Shown here: positions 33,317 to 46,500 of the stretch, one piece after another
How the letters are laid out: the number at the start of each line of letters is the position of its first letter
Position numbering within the stretch: the first letter of the stretch is position 1
Source: Hemerocallis citrina
Taxonomy: Eukaryota > Streptophyta > Magnoliopsida > Asparagales > Asphodelaceae
DNA length: 64,000 bases
Reading direction: 5' to 3'
NCBI GenBank assembly: GCA_017893485.1
Contig: JACEHZ010000366.1
Span: forward strand, 1-64,000
Notes under the pieces: generated by a model
Databases searched by the model: none
The model's input: only the letters and a program-made list of their open reading frames with translations
Told to the model about the DNA's origin: nothing
Translations under genes and position numbers: made by a program

Positions 33317-34684
33317 TTAGAGAGGTGCCGGGGCACTTTCTTGGTATTTCAAGAGATGGTCGGCATTCCAGGTCCTAGGGATTTCTCTGCCTTCGTGGTC
33401 TTCGAGATGATATGCTCCAGGCCGAACTACTTTCGTGATCTTATGGGGTCCCTCCCAATTTGGAGCTAGCTTACTCTTCTGACTAGAGAAGGAGACAGCT
33501 AGCTTTCTGAGGACTAGGTCCCCCTCTTTGAGATTGGTAGGTCGGACCTTTTTACTGTATGCCAACTCGATCCTCCTCCGATAGTTCTGTTGGCGGATTG
33601 ATGCTCTTTCCCTCAGCTCGTCTATCAGGTCTAAGTTTGCCCGGAGGTCTCTGGCGTTCTGTTCTTCGTTGTAGGCTACCAGGCGAGGAGAAGGTATTCT
33701 GACCTCGAGAGGGATCACAGCCTCGGACCCGTAGGTGAGGTTAAATGGGGACTCTCCTGTGGGGGTCCGTTTAGTGGTACGGTAGTTCCCCAGCATGTTG
33801 GAGAGTTGATCGACCCATAAACCTTTGGAGCACTTATCCAACCTCTTCTTAATGCTGGAGAGAATCTGCCGGTTAGCATTTTCGACTTGGCCGTTCGACT
33901 GCGGATGGGAGACGGAGGAGAAACGTTGGTGGATGGCGAGGTCTTCACACAGAGCTCGGAACGCAGCCCCAGTAAATTAGGTTCCGTTGTCTGTTATGAG
34001 GACTCGGGGGACTCCGAACCGGCAGATAACGTTATTCCAGGAGAACTGAAGCACCTTGTTCTCTGTGATTATTGCCAGGGGCTCGGCCTCTATCCACTTC
34101 GAGAAGTAGTCGATCGCCACGACTAAGAACTTGAACTGGCCCGGAGCTGGAAGGAATGGCCCTAGTAAATCCATCCCCCACATGGCGAAGGGGATAGGAC
34201 TTGATAGGAGGGTGAGCTGAGCTTGTGGGAGGCGACGAATGTTTGAATACTTCTGACAAGAGTCGCATTGCCGAACGTGTCGCTCGGCGTCTTGGAGGAT
34301 AGTAGTCCAGAAGTAACCGTAATTCAACACCTTCCGAGCTAGGGATCTGGACCCTGAATGTGCCCCGTCGATGCCTTCGTGGAGCTCCTGTAAGGCGTAG
34401 TCGGCTTGCTATGGGGAGAGGTATCTCAAGTATGGCCTGCCGTCCACCTGCGAGAAAGAGCATTTGTATAAGATCCCCTCGACTAGGGTGTACCGCTCTG
34501 CCCTAGTTCTTACTCGGCGAGCTTCCTTAGGGTCTTCAGAGAGGAGCCCGTCCCTTAGGAATTCCACCAACGGTTTCAACCAGTTATCTTGTAGTAGGAC
34601 CGGCAGCGACTCCACTGAGTTGAGGGTCTTGTCTTCTATACTTGTTTTCAAGAGAACCTCGATCAAGACGGTCTGCTCGAGACT
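33317..34684 (-). pseudogene. Tat pol: integrase
   Basis: In one continuous frame on the minus strand. Order: a linker region (from 34684), the zinc-binding HHCC part (HEGIDGAHSG, then CDSCQKYSN near 34250), the catalytic core with MDLLGPF (Asp), ITDNGT (Asp) and the NGQVENANRQ Glu motif, and a C-terminal region with LAPNWEGPHKITKVV. The core inserts element cDNA into the chromosome. Three nonsense codons interrupt it: 34409-34411 (TAG), 33977-33979 (TAA), and at the upstream limit 34685-34687 (TAA). No frameshift is visible. Stop at 33317. Confidence 0.85.
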
Positions 34685-34687
34685 TTA

Positions 34688-35473
34688 GAGGAAGGAGGAG
34701 GCTAACTTGGAGAGGGCGTCGGCCTGGGAATTCTCTTCTCAGGGGATCCGCTGGATGAGTGCTTCTTCGAACCGGGCCATGAGAGCTTGGACTTTAGCGA
34801 GATACTTCAACATCCGATCATCCCGTGCCTCGTACTCGCCCAAGACTTGATTTACCACCAGTTGAGAGTCACTATAGATTCGGAGGCACTGCGCCCCTGC
34901 ACGTCGGGCCAGTCCAAGGCCGGCGATTAGTGCCTCATACTCTACTTCGTTGTTTGAGGCCTTGAAGTTCATGAGGAGGGCATACTGGAGGACGAAGTCA
35001 TCCGGGCCTACCAGAATGACCCCGGCTCTACTTCCCTCGCTACAAGAGGAACCGTCCACAAAAACCGACCAGGTAGGGGGTCCGTTCGGTGCCTGGCTGA
35101 CCTCAGGAATGGTGCTCTCGACGATGAACTCTGCTAAGGCTTAGGCCTTGATCGCAGTCTGGGGCCGGTATGAGATGTCGTGCTGGCTTAGCTCGATGGA
35201 CCTATTCATGAGGCGACCAGAGGTCTCAGGTTTGTGGAGGACTTGTTTCAGCGGTTGGTCGGTAAGGACGACCACCGAATGGGACTGGAAGTAGGGGCGA
35301 AGCTTTCTCGCCGCCATGATCAGAGCGTATGCCATCGTTTCTATCTTTGGGTAGCGAAGCTCGGCATCGCGGAGCACCTTGCTCACATAGTAGATGGGCC
35401 TTTGAGTCCGGTCTTCTTCCCTTATTAAAACGGCGCTAAGGGTCTGCTCGGAAGCAGCCAAGTAGAGGTATAG
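34688..35473 (-). pseudogene. Tat pol: RNase H and second (archaeal-type) RNase H
   Basis: Upstream half: LAASEQTLSAVLIREED, RPIYYVSKVL and RYPKIETMAYALI, the RNase H linked to gypsy RT. Downstream half: VFVDGSSCSEGSRAGVILV, NNEVEYEALIAGLGLA and IYSDSQLVVNQV, an additional RNase H of archaeal type with acidic residues Asp, Glu and Asp in place; this second domain is typical of Tat elements. It removes the RNA strand in reverse transcription. Stops at 35141-35143 (TAA) and 34739-34741 (TGA) break it, without frameshift. The 5' side is cut at 35478 by the non-autonomous element; it continues at 59736. Confidence 0.8.
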
Positions 35474-35478
35474 GGTTT

Positions 35479-38400
35479 TGTAACACCTTAAATTTGTAAA
35501 ATACCGAAAATATTTATTTTTATATATTTGGAGTGCTGGAAATTATTTTTGGGATATTTTATATTTAAATATTGATATTGGTATGAAGATTTGTTGGATT
35601 GGTATAGATGGTATATTGAAGTATGAGTCGGGTTTTATATGGAAAATTATGGTTTATTATGTTTTATGATTTTGGAGGATTATTATGGGATGTTTTAATA
35701 TATTTGGTATTGTTAAAAGTAGAGTTGAGGGCTTATTTGAAATAATTTTGGAGATAGGGGCTTATATGAAATACTTCTATTTATTTATTTATTTATTTAA
35801 TAAACCCCAACCCCCCCCCCCCCCATCCCTTTCTTCTTCTTCCCTTCTTTCCTTTTTCCTGAACCCGACCGAAAGCTTCCTTCGGCCGAAACCCGTTCGG
35901 CCTCCCCCTTCTCCCGCTCAATCCACTTCGTTCCTTCACCAAATCCAAATTAAATTGAGGGATTGACTAATTGGAGGGTCCTCTACGTCGTGGCGGAGTT
36001 CGTTTTTCGAAAGGGTTTCGAAAAGGTAAACCCTAGATTTTATTTTTGTATAAAATTTAGTGTGGTTAATTTATTTTGAGTAGAATGGTTATGGTAGGGA
36101 GATTAGGAGGTGTTGGGCATTGTAGAGGCAAGAGATTAGCAAATTATTGGGGATGTTGCAAGTTGCTAAAAAATTAGGGTCTTGGTTTGTAAAAGAGAAT
36201 TATATATGTGAGAATTTTCTCCTTTATAGTAGTAGAATTTTAGTAGAACTATTATAATAAATTGGGGGTGAATTTAGTAATGTTTGGGGATAAACATCCC
36301 GTAGGAATTTAAATATTACGTGCAATGCACGTGTGCATCCTAGACGTTCGATAAAATGCCTGAGTGTTATTAGAATTAGTGTTGTTATTTTCTGTGGTTG
36401 ATTTGGATGATTTGAGCCTTAATTGTGTTGAAATTTGATAATAGGATATGTTAGCAGATTTGGATGTGGAACGGCGTGCTGGCGCTTCGAGTCTTCACGG
36501 GATGCTATGTGAGTATGAATGTATTTATGTGTTTGTTATTTTAAGAAAATTTTAGTATAATCTGAATGATTGATATGAATCCCGGAATAAGGTGCATTGG
36601 TAAAAAGGAAATTAGTGTTCGGTGTTGGTATGTGATATGACGATTAAATACTCGTCTCGTGTTTTGATATAAATTTATAGACGATGGATTAGTTATATAT
36701 ATATGGGGATGAGTTATATGTATATAAGGATGTCGGTATATGGTGGATTGAGGTGGTTTTAAATAATCAGGGTGATGGTAATGTATTGTGTATATATATC
36801 TATGTGTATATGGTATTGTGATGTGTTAATCTACTGGACTTATGCAAACGTGTGGGAATGAGATAATAAATAGTATGGCATATTCATGATGTGTGAGGTA
36901 ATGATCGAATAAATAATACAGTACCATTGTGATGTGCAATATTATGATGTGATGATTTTATATATTAATTGCAGTGATATTTTCTTTTGTGTGATGCATT
37001 GAAAGGGTAAGTGAGATGGTGACCATTGTTTATGAGAATAAGTTTAAATAAAAGATGAGATGTTATGATGATAAAGGGTGATGTTAATATGAAAAGTAAA
37101 TGTTAATAACAATAATTTCGGTTGACTAGAGTAGAATTGATACTCTAGGATAGACCTAGGGTAAAATGAATATGATATGAAATGTGAATGAGAAAGAGAA
37201 GTGTTTAGTATAAGCTGAAATGAAATAGTGAAGTAAGTGTATTATGAGTTGAGAATAAAGAATAAATAAGTGTTAATAATAAATGGGATAGTAAAGAAAG
37301 TAGATAGTGAAACGTGAATTGTGGATGAGAAAGAAAGTAGTTGTGAATGAAGTAAATGTGAAAGAAAATGAGTTATGAGTTAGTGTATGAAAAGAAGTGA
37401 TAAATGCAGTACGTGGTTAATTTAAGATGAAAATAATAATAATAAAAGAGATGTGTTACCATGAATAATACGAAGTAATTGTATTATGTGCGTGATTATT
37501 AAAGTAAAATGTAGTTGATATGAGTTATACCTTGGAATTGTGTCAAGGAACTTCCTGCCCGCTATTTCTGTGGAAATGGTGGGAACTACCTGCCTTGGCA
37601 TAATTCGCAGGGTGAGTTGGTATGATAGTGGTAATGATTAGTGGAAATGAAGAGTTAAATAAAGTGAAGATGATGAGTGATTGAAGTGAATTAATAACCA
37701 AGCTATCGACTTGAGATGTGATGTGATATTACACAAACTGTGTGTTTGAGGTACAGTGATGATTACCCAAGCTATTGGCTATGGGATGTGATATGTTGTG
37801 GCCCCAGTTTGTGTTTGGGGATTAAGTGAAAATGGTAATAAGATATATTACTTATAAGAATGAGAATTTCTAAAGTGGTATAATGAGATGGAAATGAACC
37901 ATAAAGCATGTTTTTGGATGTAATAAGTATAAGCATTCGATTAATAATGTGTTAATGATGTGATGAGATGTAAGAGCATTGCAATAAGCAATTAGATGTT
38001 ATATTTGTGTTATAAGACTTGAATGAATGTGGTATTAAGAAAATATAAGCAATTGTAAGAAATGATACTGGATAGGGCATAATAAAATAAATACTCGCAT
38101 TATGGGATTGGTTATGAAACTGGTTAATAAGAGAGTATGTGTATTATGAGTTGTATTCATACAAATGGTTATTAATGAAAGGAGTAATAACATACAAATG
38201 GTTATAATGCTATTATGACGATACTTGGGGAAGAATGAATATTTGGGTTAGAGAGTTTAAATTGAAAAGTAGTGGATTGTATGTGTATTCGTACTATGCG
38301 GATGACAATAAGAATTTATATATATACGAGGTTGATGTGAAGTACATTATGAAATGTGGGAAGTGGTAGATAACTAAATAGTTGAATGCAGGATTGGCAA

Positions 38401-39191
38401 GGTATTTGAGATATCGTCGTGTTGATGATGTTGTTGTGTTCAAGATTCAGGTTGCATTATCTTAATTTGGTATTCGGAAGTTTAAATTATTTTTTTTATA
38501 CTGTTTTAAATTGTTATTAGATTAATAACTATACTCACACCAGAAATGGCTAACCCCTTAGTATTTGGGGGGTTAGGGAGTCCCTAAACTATCCTAAATC
38601 CCTTACTGTTTCAGGTCCTCAGCAGTGCAGAGGTGAGGCATAGATTCGTAGAGTGGGGTTTTTACTTTGAAATTTGTTGTATTAATTGGCTTTATGAATA
38701 GTTGAATTTATGATTTAAATTGTATTATGGGTGTATAAGTATGTAAATGATGATGATGAGTATAGTGTGGGGTGGTATGGTATGTTTGTGACCCGTACCC
38801 ACCTCGTTGTGGAGTACCGGGCTCTGTGGTAAGTTTTACAAAGATTTTTCTAAATTTTTACCTCGTTTTTCCAAGGAATTTATAGTTTTTATTTGATATT
38901 TGATAATCCGTTATGAGTTTGGCCCCCAGAGCGTTATATTATATTGCCTGTGTGTTTCGGCTCATTTTGGCCTGGGGAGCCCGTGGAATTATTGTATGTG
39001 TTGTGAGCTACAGAATTTTGAGCAGAATTCCGTAAGCTATTTGTGTTTTGGGGCAAAATTTACAAGGGAGACTCTGCCAAAATTTTTATTGAAATATAGT
39101 TTTCTTAGTTTATGTTTAAGGTGATATAGAAATTGAAAGAATTGAATTTCGAGGTTTAGTTTTCAAAAAAAAAAAAAATTGGGGCGTTACA
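35479..39191 (+). repeat. 5' LTR of the non-autonomous element
   Basis: 3713 bp, TG to CA. It contains a poly-C run (35808-35824), a splice-like CGAAAAGGTAAACC near 36018, an AT-rich middle, the block CTCACACCAGAAATGGCTAA (38535-38554) with a following CCCCTTAG..GGGGTTAGG, and a GGGGCGTTACA end. No gene. Confidence 0.85.
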
Positions 39192-39194
39192 GTT

Positions 39195-39211
39195 TGGTAT
39201 CAGAGCCTAGG
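39195..39211 (+). promoter_or_regulatory. Primer binding site (initiator Met tRNA type)
   Basis: TGGTATCAGAGCCTAGG, three bases after the LTR end. TGGTATCAGAGC is the standard plant sequence complementary to the 3' end of the initiator methionine tRNA, which primes reverse transcription. Confidence 0.85.
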
Positions 39212-40108
39212 TTAACTAGGAATGTTAGACCCATTTCTAGTGATCTTGACTAGTGTGTATGGGTTTCATCGCGCTAAGTAGAGAAGGTGATGTTTGTGTG
39301 AAGTTTGTTTTATGCATTGATAGCATTTTGGTAAGTATGGATTTAGCTATAGAGTGAAGTGATCCTTATTATTTTTATCTGACTTTGGGTCAGTGATACC
39401 TTTTATAGTCCATTTATATGATCTGCTTTATGGCACTTTTATTGTCCTTTTAGAAGGCTAATGAAGATTGAAGATTGAAGGTGTGGGTTGTAAATTCCCT
39501 GATATATATCGTAGAACAATTTTAGCTTTTCTGTGATCGTAAGAGTTTGAAGCACTTGTTTTCGCAAAATATTTTAGCAGGAGGCAATAAAGGTGGTTCG
39601 AGTTCTTTAGTAATGTTGATGTAGATATGAAATATCACCTGGAAAACCCAAGGGTGACAGATGTTTTAAGTATAAGTAGGATGTTGGATTTTATTATGTC
39701 CCAAGAGTGGACGGTACTAGAATTATCTGGTCAATTTGATTTTTCCTTAGTAGCAGAGGGCGACATGACCATGTATGTGTGCAGTTTATTAGTATAGTTG
39801 TTTATTCTACAGCTGACCGGTCGGATTAGGATTCAAAATTTTTGCTAGATGTAAAGGGTACATGACCTCATTTTGGATGAGATTAATGGATAAGCGTTTT
39901 TTGAGGTGTGTAGTCGACAAAAGAATTATGCAGATTAGTGGCGATTAAGACTTTAAGTTGCCCAGTGGTTGAAAGTTCAGTGGTGCATTATAGTAATAAT
40001 TATAATTAGGAATCTGGGAAGTTGGTGAAGAGTAAGTATCTAGAATTGTTTGAACAGTTTTCTTGACTCTTGTAGCTCGAGGACGAGCTTCTTTTGAGGT
40101 GTGTAGAA
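39212..40108 (+). other. Short non-coding interior of the non-autonomous element
   Basis: About 0.9 kb with no gag or pol that I can recognise. Near the right end is CTCGAGGACGAGCTTCTTTT (40077-40096) and then GAGGTGTGTAGAA, sequence often found just before the 3' LTR of plant chromoviruses. This supports origin by internal deletion from such an element. Confidence 0.6.
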
Positions 40109-41169
40109 TGTAACACCTCGAATTTGTAAAATACCGAAAATATTTATTTTTATATATTTGGAGTGCTAGAAATTGTTTTTGGGATATTTTATATTTAAAT
40201 ATTGATATTGGTATGAAGATTTGTTGGATTGGTATAGATGGTATATTGAAGTATGAGTCGGGTTTTATATGGAAAATTATGGTTTATTTTGTTTTATGAT
40301 TTTGGAGGATTATTATGGGATGTTTTAATATATTTGGTATTGTTAAAAGTAGAGTTGAGGGCTTATTTGAAATAATTTTGGAGATGGAGGCTTATCTGAA
40401 ATACTTCTATTTATTTATTTATTTATTTAATAACCCCCCCCCCCCCCCCCCCCCAATCCCTTTCTTCTTCTTCCCTTCTTTCCTTTTTCCTGAACCCGAC
40501 TGAAAGCTTCCTTCGGCCAAAACCCGTTCGGCCTCCCCTTCTCCCGCTCAATCCACTTCGTTCCTTCACCAAATCCAAATTAAATTGAGGGATTGACTAA
40601 TTGGAGGGTCCTCTACGTCGTGGCGGAGTTCGTTTTTCGAAAGGGTTTCGAAAAGGTAAACCCTAGATTTTATTTTTGTATAAAATTTAGTGTGGTTAAT
40701 TTATTTTGAGTAGAATGGTTAGGGTAGGGAGATTAGGAGGTGTTGGGCATTGTAGAGGCAAGAGATTAGCAAATTATTGGGGATGTTGCAAGTTGCTAAA
40801 AAATTAGGATTTTGGGTTTGTAAAAGAGAATTATATATGTGAGAATTTTCTCCTTTATAGTAGTAGAATTTTAGTAGAACTATTATAATAAGTTGGGGGT
40901 GAATTTAGTAATTGTTTAGGGATAAACATCCCGTTGGAATTTAAATATTACGTGCAATGCATGTGTGCATCCCAGACGTTCGATAAAACGCCTGAGTGAT
41001 ATTAGAATTAGTGTTGTTATTTTCTGTGGTTGATTTGGATGATTTGAGCCTTAATTGTGTTGAAATTTGATAATAGGATATGTTAGCAGATTTGGATGTG
41101 GAACGGCGTGCTGGCGCTTCGAGTCTTCACGGGATGCTATGTGAGTATGAATGTATTTATGTGTTTGTT
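40109..41169 (+). repeat. 3' LTR of the non-autonomous element, left part
   Basis: First 1061 bp of the 3' LTR, matching 35479-36536 closely, with a longer poly-C run (40435-40454). It stops at the left copy of the LINE target duplication, ATTTATGTGTTTGTT (41155-41169). Confidence 0.85.
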
Positions 41170-42640
41170 TTTTTTGATGAAACGGATAGAGTCAAAAGAC
41201 TCCAGTCATATATTAATAAACACAATAATAACAATAGCGAGGTCTTACAAGGCGTAAAACAAGTAACCCAGATACATAATACCTAAATACAGATTCATCG
41301 AGTCTATACGGACTCAAAAAATAACTAAACAATATCCCAAGATCAACAACAACAAACTAATCCATTGCTGACAAAACCAGCAAACAACGCCAGAACAAAG
41401 AGCAGCTCACGAGACGGATCAGATCGAGAGGATCAGGGAAGACGACGGATCCACCGCTCCCATCTCTCTAACAACGAAGATACAGCGTCGTACCTTCGAT
41501 CACAAGGAAACTGAGTGATTCCGAAACCCTGCTCCAACGCCATGACGGGGAGCACTCCAACACCGGCAGATCCAGATGAATCCGATAGATGCAATAAGCT
41601 AAATAAGAGAACAGAAAGCAGGATACTTCGCCAACAAAGTAGCTAAATACCTGCTGCTACCGCTAGAGTAAGGCAACTCAGCAGAACATGAAGGGACATA
41701 AGATAAGAATTAACAAGATCATAAGTTACAACCAGGCTGAGTAAACATCACCAAGATAATAGGCAAGAGTAAACTGACACTATCAGTTTAAAATTCAGAC
41801 TGAGAAAAACACAACAAAGTAAGAGAACGAAACATATGAACATATCAGTCTGAATACCACAGTACACGGTTCATAGCGCTCCCCCAAACCAAAAAAGAAC
41901 ATTAATATAACTTCTACCAGGCCAGACTGTTAATTGTCAGTTAATACATCAAGTATGCCCAACAGGAGGAGAATAGCATCGAGACTTAACAAAACATAGA
42001 GCTCTAAACACATGAGCTCAGTAAGAGAAACATCAAACCGAGCTAATCCAACGCAAGAGCAGAATATAAACGCCAGAACCAGTTAACCACCGGGATATAG
42101 GGAAGAAAGATTCCAGTCCCGTAGATGATCTGGGCTTCAATAAACACACATCCAAAAGCCAGAACTGCCCAAAAAGAGTCAAAATAGTTGCCACAAGCAT
42201 TATAAGGGTAGGCAACACTACCCTTTAATCCTGCAAACAAAACATCCAAGGGGAAAGCGTAAAGCCACACCACTAAACACAAAACAGAACCAATAATGTA
42301 GATAGAGAGAGCTGCAAAAATAGAAACATTGAGCTACAGATGCAGTACATTAAATAGCATTGAGATTAATAAGACAACGGTAAGCTTTCTCAATCCTTTC
42401 AAACTTCATGTTATCTCTAGCTTCCGTTTTTAAAGAAGAAGACCAAAAATTGAATAAAAATAACAACTCGTTAGATATTGAGCGAGGGGAAGTATAAATT
42501 TGCCGGAAAATTCTGTGATTCCTTTCTCTCCAAATTAACCATAAAATAATCTGGAAGGAGAGGATCCACGATTTGTGAAAAGCACGGTTAGGAGGACGCT
42601 TCGTCCAGCAGTCGACCAGACTGACCGGAATGTCTGACGC
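41170..42640 (-). other. LINE 3' untranslated region
   Basis: On the minus strand this lies between the stop of the pol ORF and the A tail. Small frames (for example 42033-42282) are not conserved protein. The tail end at 41170-41175 is only a handful of A residues on the minus strand. Confidence 0.6.
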
Positions 42641-43517
42641 TTACCAAGCCAGAACGGTAATTTTCCAGAGAGAAAGTGTGTAATCGCATTCTACGAACAA
42701 GTGGTTCACATCCTCAGAAACAGAGTCGCACAGGGGACACAATTGTCCCCATGCTAGATTTCTCTTATTGAGCAATTCAACGGTTAGGAGTTTATTGTTG
42801 AGTGCTAACCACACAAGGATCTTCACCTTCAACGGTGCACAAGATTTCCAAACCAAGTCGTATAATGGCGATCTAATCCCTCTAAAATTGAGGAAGAGAT
42901 AGAAAGAACGGACTGAGAAGTTCTTTGACGAATTCCATCGCCAAAAGAATTCCTCTGTATCATGCCAGTCCGCGTTGTTAATAACTTCAATCAAGTTATC
43001 AAAAATGGGAGTTAAGTGGGATGGAAGATTGGACGAGAGGGGAATCAACCATTCCCTTTGACCTTCATTGATGCTATTGTAATCTGACACCAAAGCCAGA
43101 GGATTGGCAGCAAGTCGGAAAATTGCTGGAAAAGCGGAAGCTAATGAGGAATTACCGATCCAGATATCAGTCCAGAATCTGGTCATGGATCCATCAGCAC
43201 AACCGTGGCTTAAACCATAATGGAAAGCCGCTGCCGCTTTCCAAATACCTTTCCAAAAATGTGAGGCCTGCCTATGAGGATGTTCCGGGAAACTCCACCA
43301 TTCATTGGCCACATAGTAATTGGCTTTGATGCATTTGATCCAGGGGAGATCCTAAATTTTGAGGAATCTCCAAATCCATTTGCCTAGCAAGGCAAGGTTT
43401 TGGTGTCTAAGGTCTAAAACCCCTAAACCACCAGCCATTTTCGATGTGCAGATGAGTTTCCAGTTACAAAGATGCGATCCGGGATTGTAATTAGAAGAAC
43501 CAGACCAGAGAAAATTA
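42641..43517 (-). pseudogene. LINE pol C-terminal part (zf-RVT region)
   Basis: Two frames on the minus strand, 43579-43352 and 43312-42641. The first part reads HNFLWSGSSNYNP, GGLGVLDLRHQNLALLGKW, typical of the region just after the RT thumb in plant LINEs. The second ends in FSVRSFYLFL, LVWKSCAPLKVKILVWLAL and CPLCDSVSEDVNHLFVECDY, the Cys/His region known as zf-RVT. A frame change lies at about 43320-43350. The sequence begins abruptly at the LTR boundary (43518). Confidence 0.8.
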
Positions 43518-46500
43518 TGTAGCGCCCCGATTTCCGTATAACTGGGAAACCGTGACACATGCCAAGATCTTTCCTTCAATTAGTCACGATACACAAAAAT
43601 GCTCGAAATTTAAAACTTTTCATTCAACACAGAGTTACTACGCAGTAATTACAATTATCAGTTTGTAATACCAACTGTAGCGCCTGCCCTTTTTCCTTTT
43701 TGACTCCAAACTCAATTTTTCCAATTTCTATATCACTTTAAACATAAACTAAAATAGTTATGTTTCAAAGAAAAATCGGGCAGAGTCTCCCCTGTAATTT
43801 CTGCCTCAAAACAGAAAAAGCTTACGGAATTATGCTCTAAATTCCATAGCTTACATCACAGGTAATAATATTACGGGCTCCCCAGGCCAAAATGAGCATC
43901 ATCACACAGGCAATATATATATATATGCTCTGGGGACCAAACTCATAACAGAATAACAATTATCAAATAAAAACCATAAATCCTTTTGAAAACGTAGTAA
44001 GTTTTTAGAAAATAACCTGTAAAAACCTACCACGACGCCCGGCACTCCACAACGAAATGGTTACGGGTCAAAACCATATCCTGCCGCCTCACACTATACT
44101 CTTCATCATCATCCACATACTTATACATCAAAAATACAATTTAAAGCATAAATCTTTACTATTTACAATTAAATCATAACAATGAATTATAACTAGAGCT
44201 CCACTCCACGGAAACCTGTACCTACACCTCACCTCTGCACTGCTGAAGACCTGTAACAGTAGGGACCTAGGGTAGTCCATGGACTCCCTAACCCCCAAAT
44301 ACTAAGGGGTTAGCCATTTCTGGTGTGAGTATAATTTATTAAATAAGTAAATAAATTAAACTTACAGGTAAAACATAACGAACTCACAATTACCAAGATA
44401 ATCGAATCTTACTTGACATCTGAACATATATCATCATAAATGGGATTTCACATCAATTTCTCCCTAAGCCATCACCTGTATGTATATCCATACCCGCTCA
44501 TAATCATACTTATCTTAGTAATCATTTGAATAACCCCTCTCATAATACAATATTGATCTTATTGCCTTATATCACATATCACATCATAGGCATATGCATT
44601 CATTTGCATACTACCACATTCATTTGTGCCCAATCTAACGTCTCATTGCACATTACCATTTATATGCATTCCATCACAATAGACTCCGCATCGCCAACAT
44701 GGTTTGGCAATAACGTATCACACTCGCAATTCAACTTGAATGGAAAAGACACGTGCACCTATAATTTATGTGCCAGTGTATGTTATGACCTAACTCTAAT
44801 GCAAGATAACCAATACGATGATGCTCTTATTCTAATGCCAGCAAGTCTCCGAAAGCAACATGCAGCCCATACTACATGCGCCCCATCTCAAGCCGTTTCT
44901 CCATATATAGGGATTTGAACCCGCGTTATGAATTCTAATTGTACACAACCTGTTCCTGACAATACTCCATGACTCTGTGAGGTTGCAGAAGGGATCAAGT
45001 CCCCCTATGCAGTCTGCTTATGGTGTCTCCGTTTTCCACTACTACCCGGCATGCCGGACCTCACTGACGATCCCAGTGTATCGGGCCTCGTTCCAAAATC
45101 AAACCATAGGGTCTCGCAAGCGCAGAACTGCACAATGCATCCTGTGGCACCCCAGCCACGGTATTTCAAGAATTAACAGCGCGAGATACGCAACCCATGT
45201 CCTCAACTTGTGAGACGGCACCGTACGTATCCCTTTGACGGGAAGGTACAACCCAATAACACCACGTGGTCTGCCTCAAGGGACGAGTTAGTCATAAGGT
45301 GCCCCATACAATCGACTCCTCTCTTCCGGCAAAGGGTTTAAGTAATGATCTTTATAAGTCATACCCTAATAATGTCCCTAACCCTGAACACTCCTAGGGA
45401 GGACAATATTATAACCACAACATGCTAGGCCTTAAATTAGACTTTGCAAGACAACTCTATCAGGCTGCTCAACCTAGACTTATCGGAACCCCTCAGGATC
45501 CGGTTCGTGGCTCATCGATCCAAGACCTCGGGCCGTGCGAATATACATGCATGCCGCTACCCTAAACTTGGATTCCGTCTATACTCCGGTCCTCGATCAA
45601 CCTACCCTGGTTAAGATTCGACGGTACACAAGGAGTGACTCCTCCACAGTTCCTTAGGGTAAGAAAACATATGTCTTGATGGTCGATAGCCCTTAGGGTG
45701 GTAATATCACCCTAGACGAGCACAACGAACAGTGTGCTAGCTAACAAGCTATATATGAGTAACAACCACATACGAGCTAATAAGCTACGTATGAAATAAT
45801 AGCTACCTACGAGCCAGGCGGGCCTCGTAGGAGATAACCACGTACATACCAGCTAAATAAGCCGCGTATGAGACCAACAGCTACGCACGGGCCGGTCGAG
45901 CCGCGTACGAGACAACAACCTACGTACGAGCCAAATAACTACGTATGAGACCCACAGCTACATACGGGCCAGTCGAGCCACGTACGAGCACAACCATATG
46001 CAACAACCATGCAGGTAATCAACCTAGAAGCAACCAAACATGCTTACTAACAAACTTGATTTTCTATTATTAGAAGCAACAGAAGAATCTACTATAATCA
46101 ACTTAGCATGGGTTTCTTTCTACAACACTTCAAGTATGGATTCTTACTATATCACAAGTGTGGGTTCTTTCTCCACAACAATCTAAATCCATAGGACGAG
46201 TTCTTTTTACTCACTACTCCTAACAACTAAAATGGGTTCTTTTTAGCATACACAAATAATATAGCCCTGGGAATGGGTTCTTTCTCAACCTACAACAAGT
46301 AATCAACAAAAAGGTGTGATCTTTTAACATCCTACAACCGACAACAGCAAAAGATTGTTTCTTTATCATACTACAACTAACATAACATCATGTTGGGTTC
46401 CTTTAGCATCCACACTTTACTCAACCCTCAAAATGGGTTCTTTCTCAGCCTACAACAACTCATACCCATAGATGGGTTCTTTTAGCATCCATAATTCATA

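Noticed and set aside
38900..39124. 74-codon frame, repeated at 59444-59668
   Set aside because: It is in both LTRs and so looks conserved, but this follows from LTR identity. No coding signature.
42033..42282. Membrane-protein-like frames of 61 and 79 codons (minus)
   Set aside because: In the LINE 3' untranslated region, short and overlapping; no family resemblance.
44526..45213. Frames of 130 and 78 codons (plus)
   Set aside because: Inside the solo LTR, opposite to its orientation; no motif.
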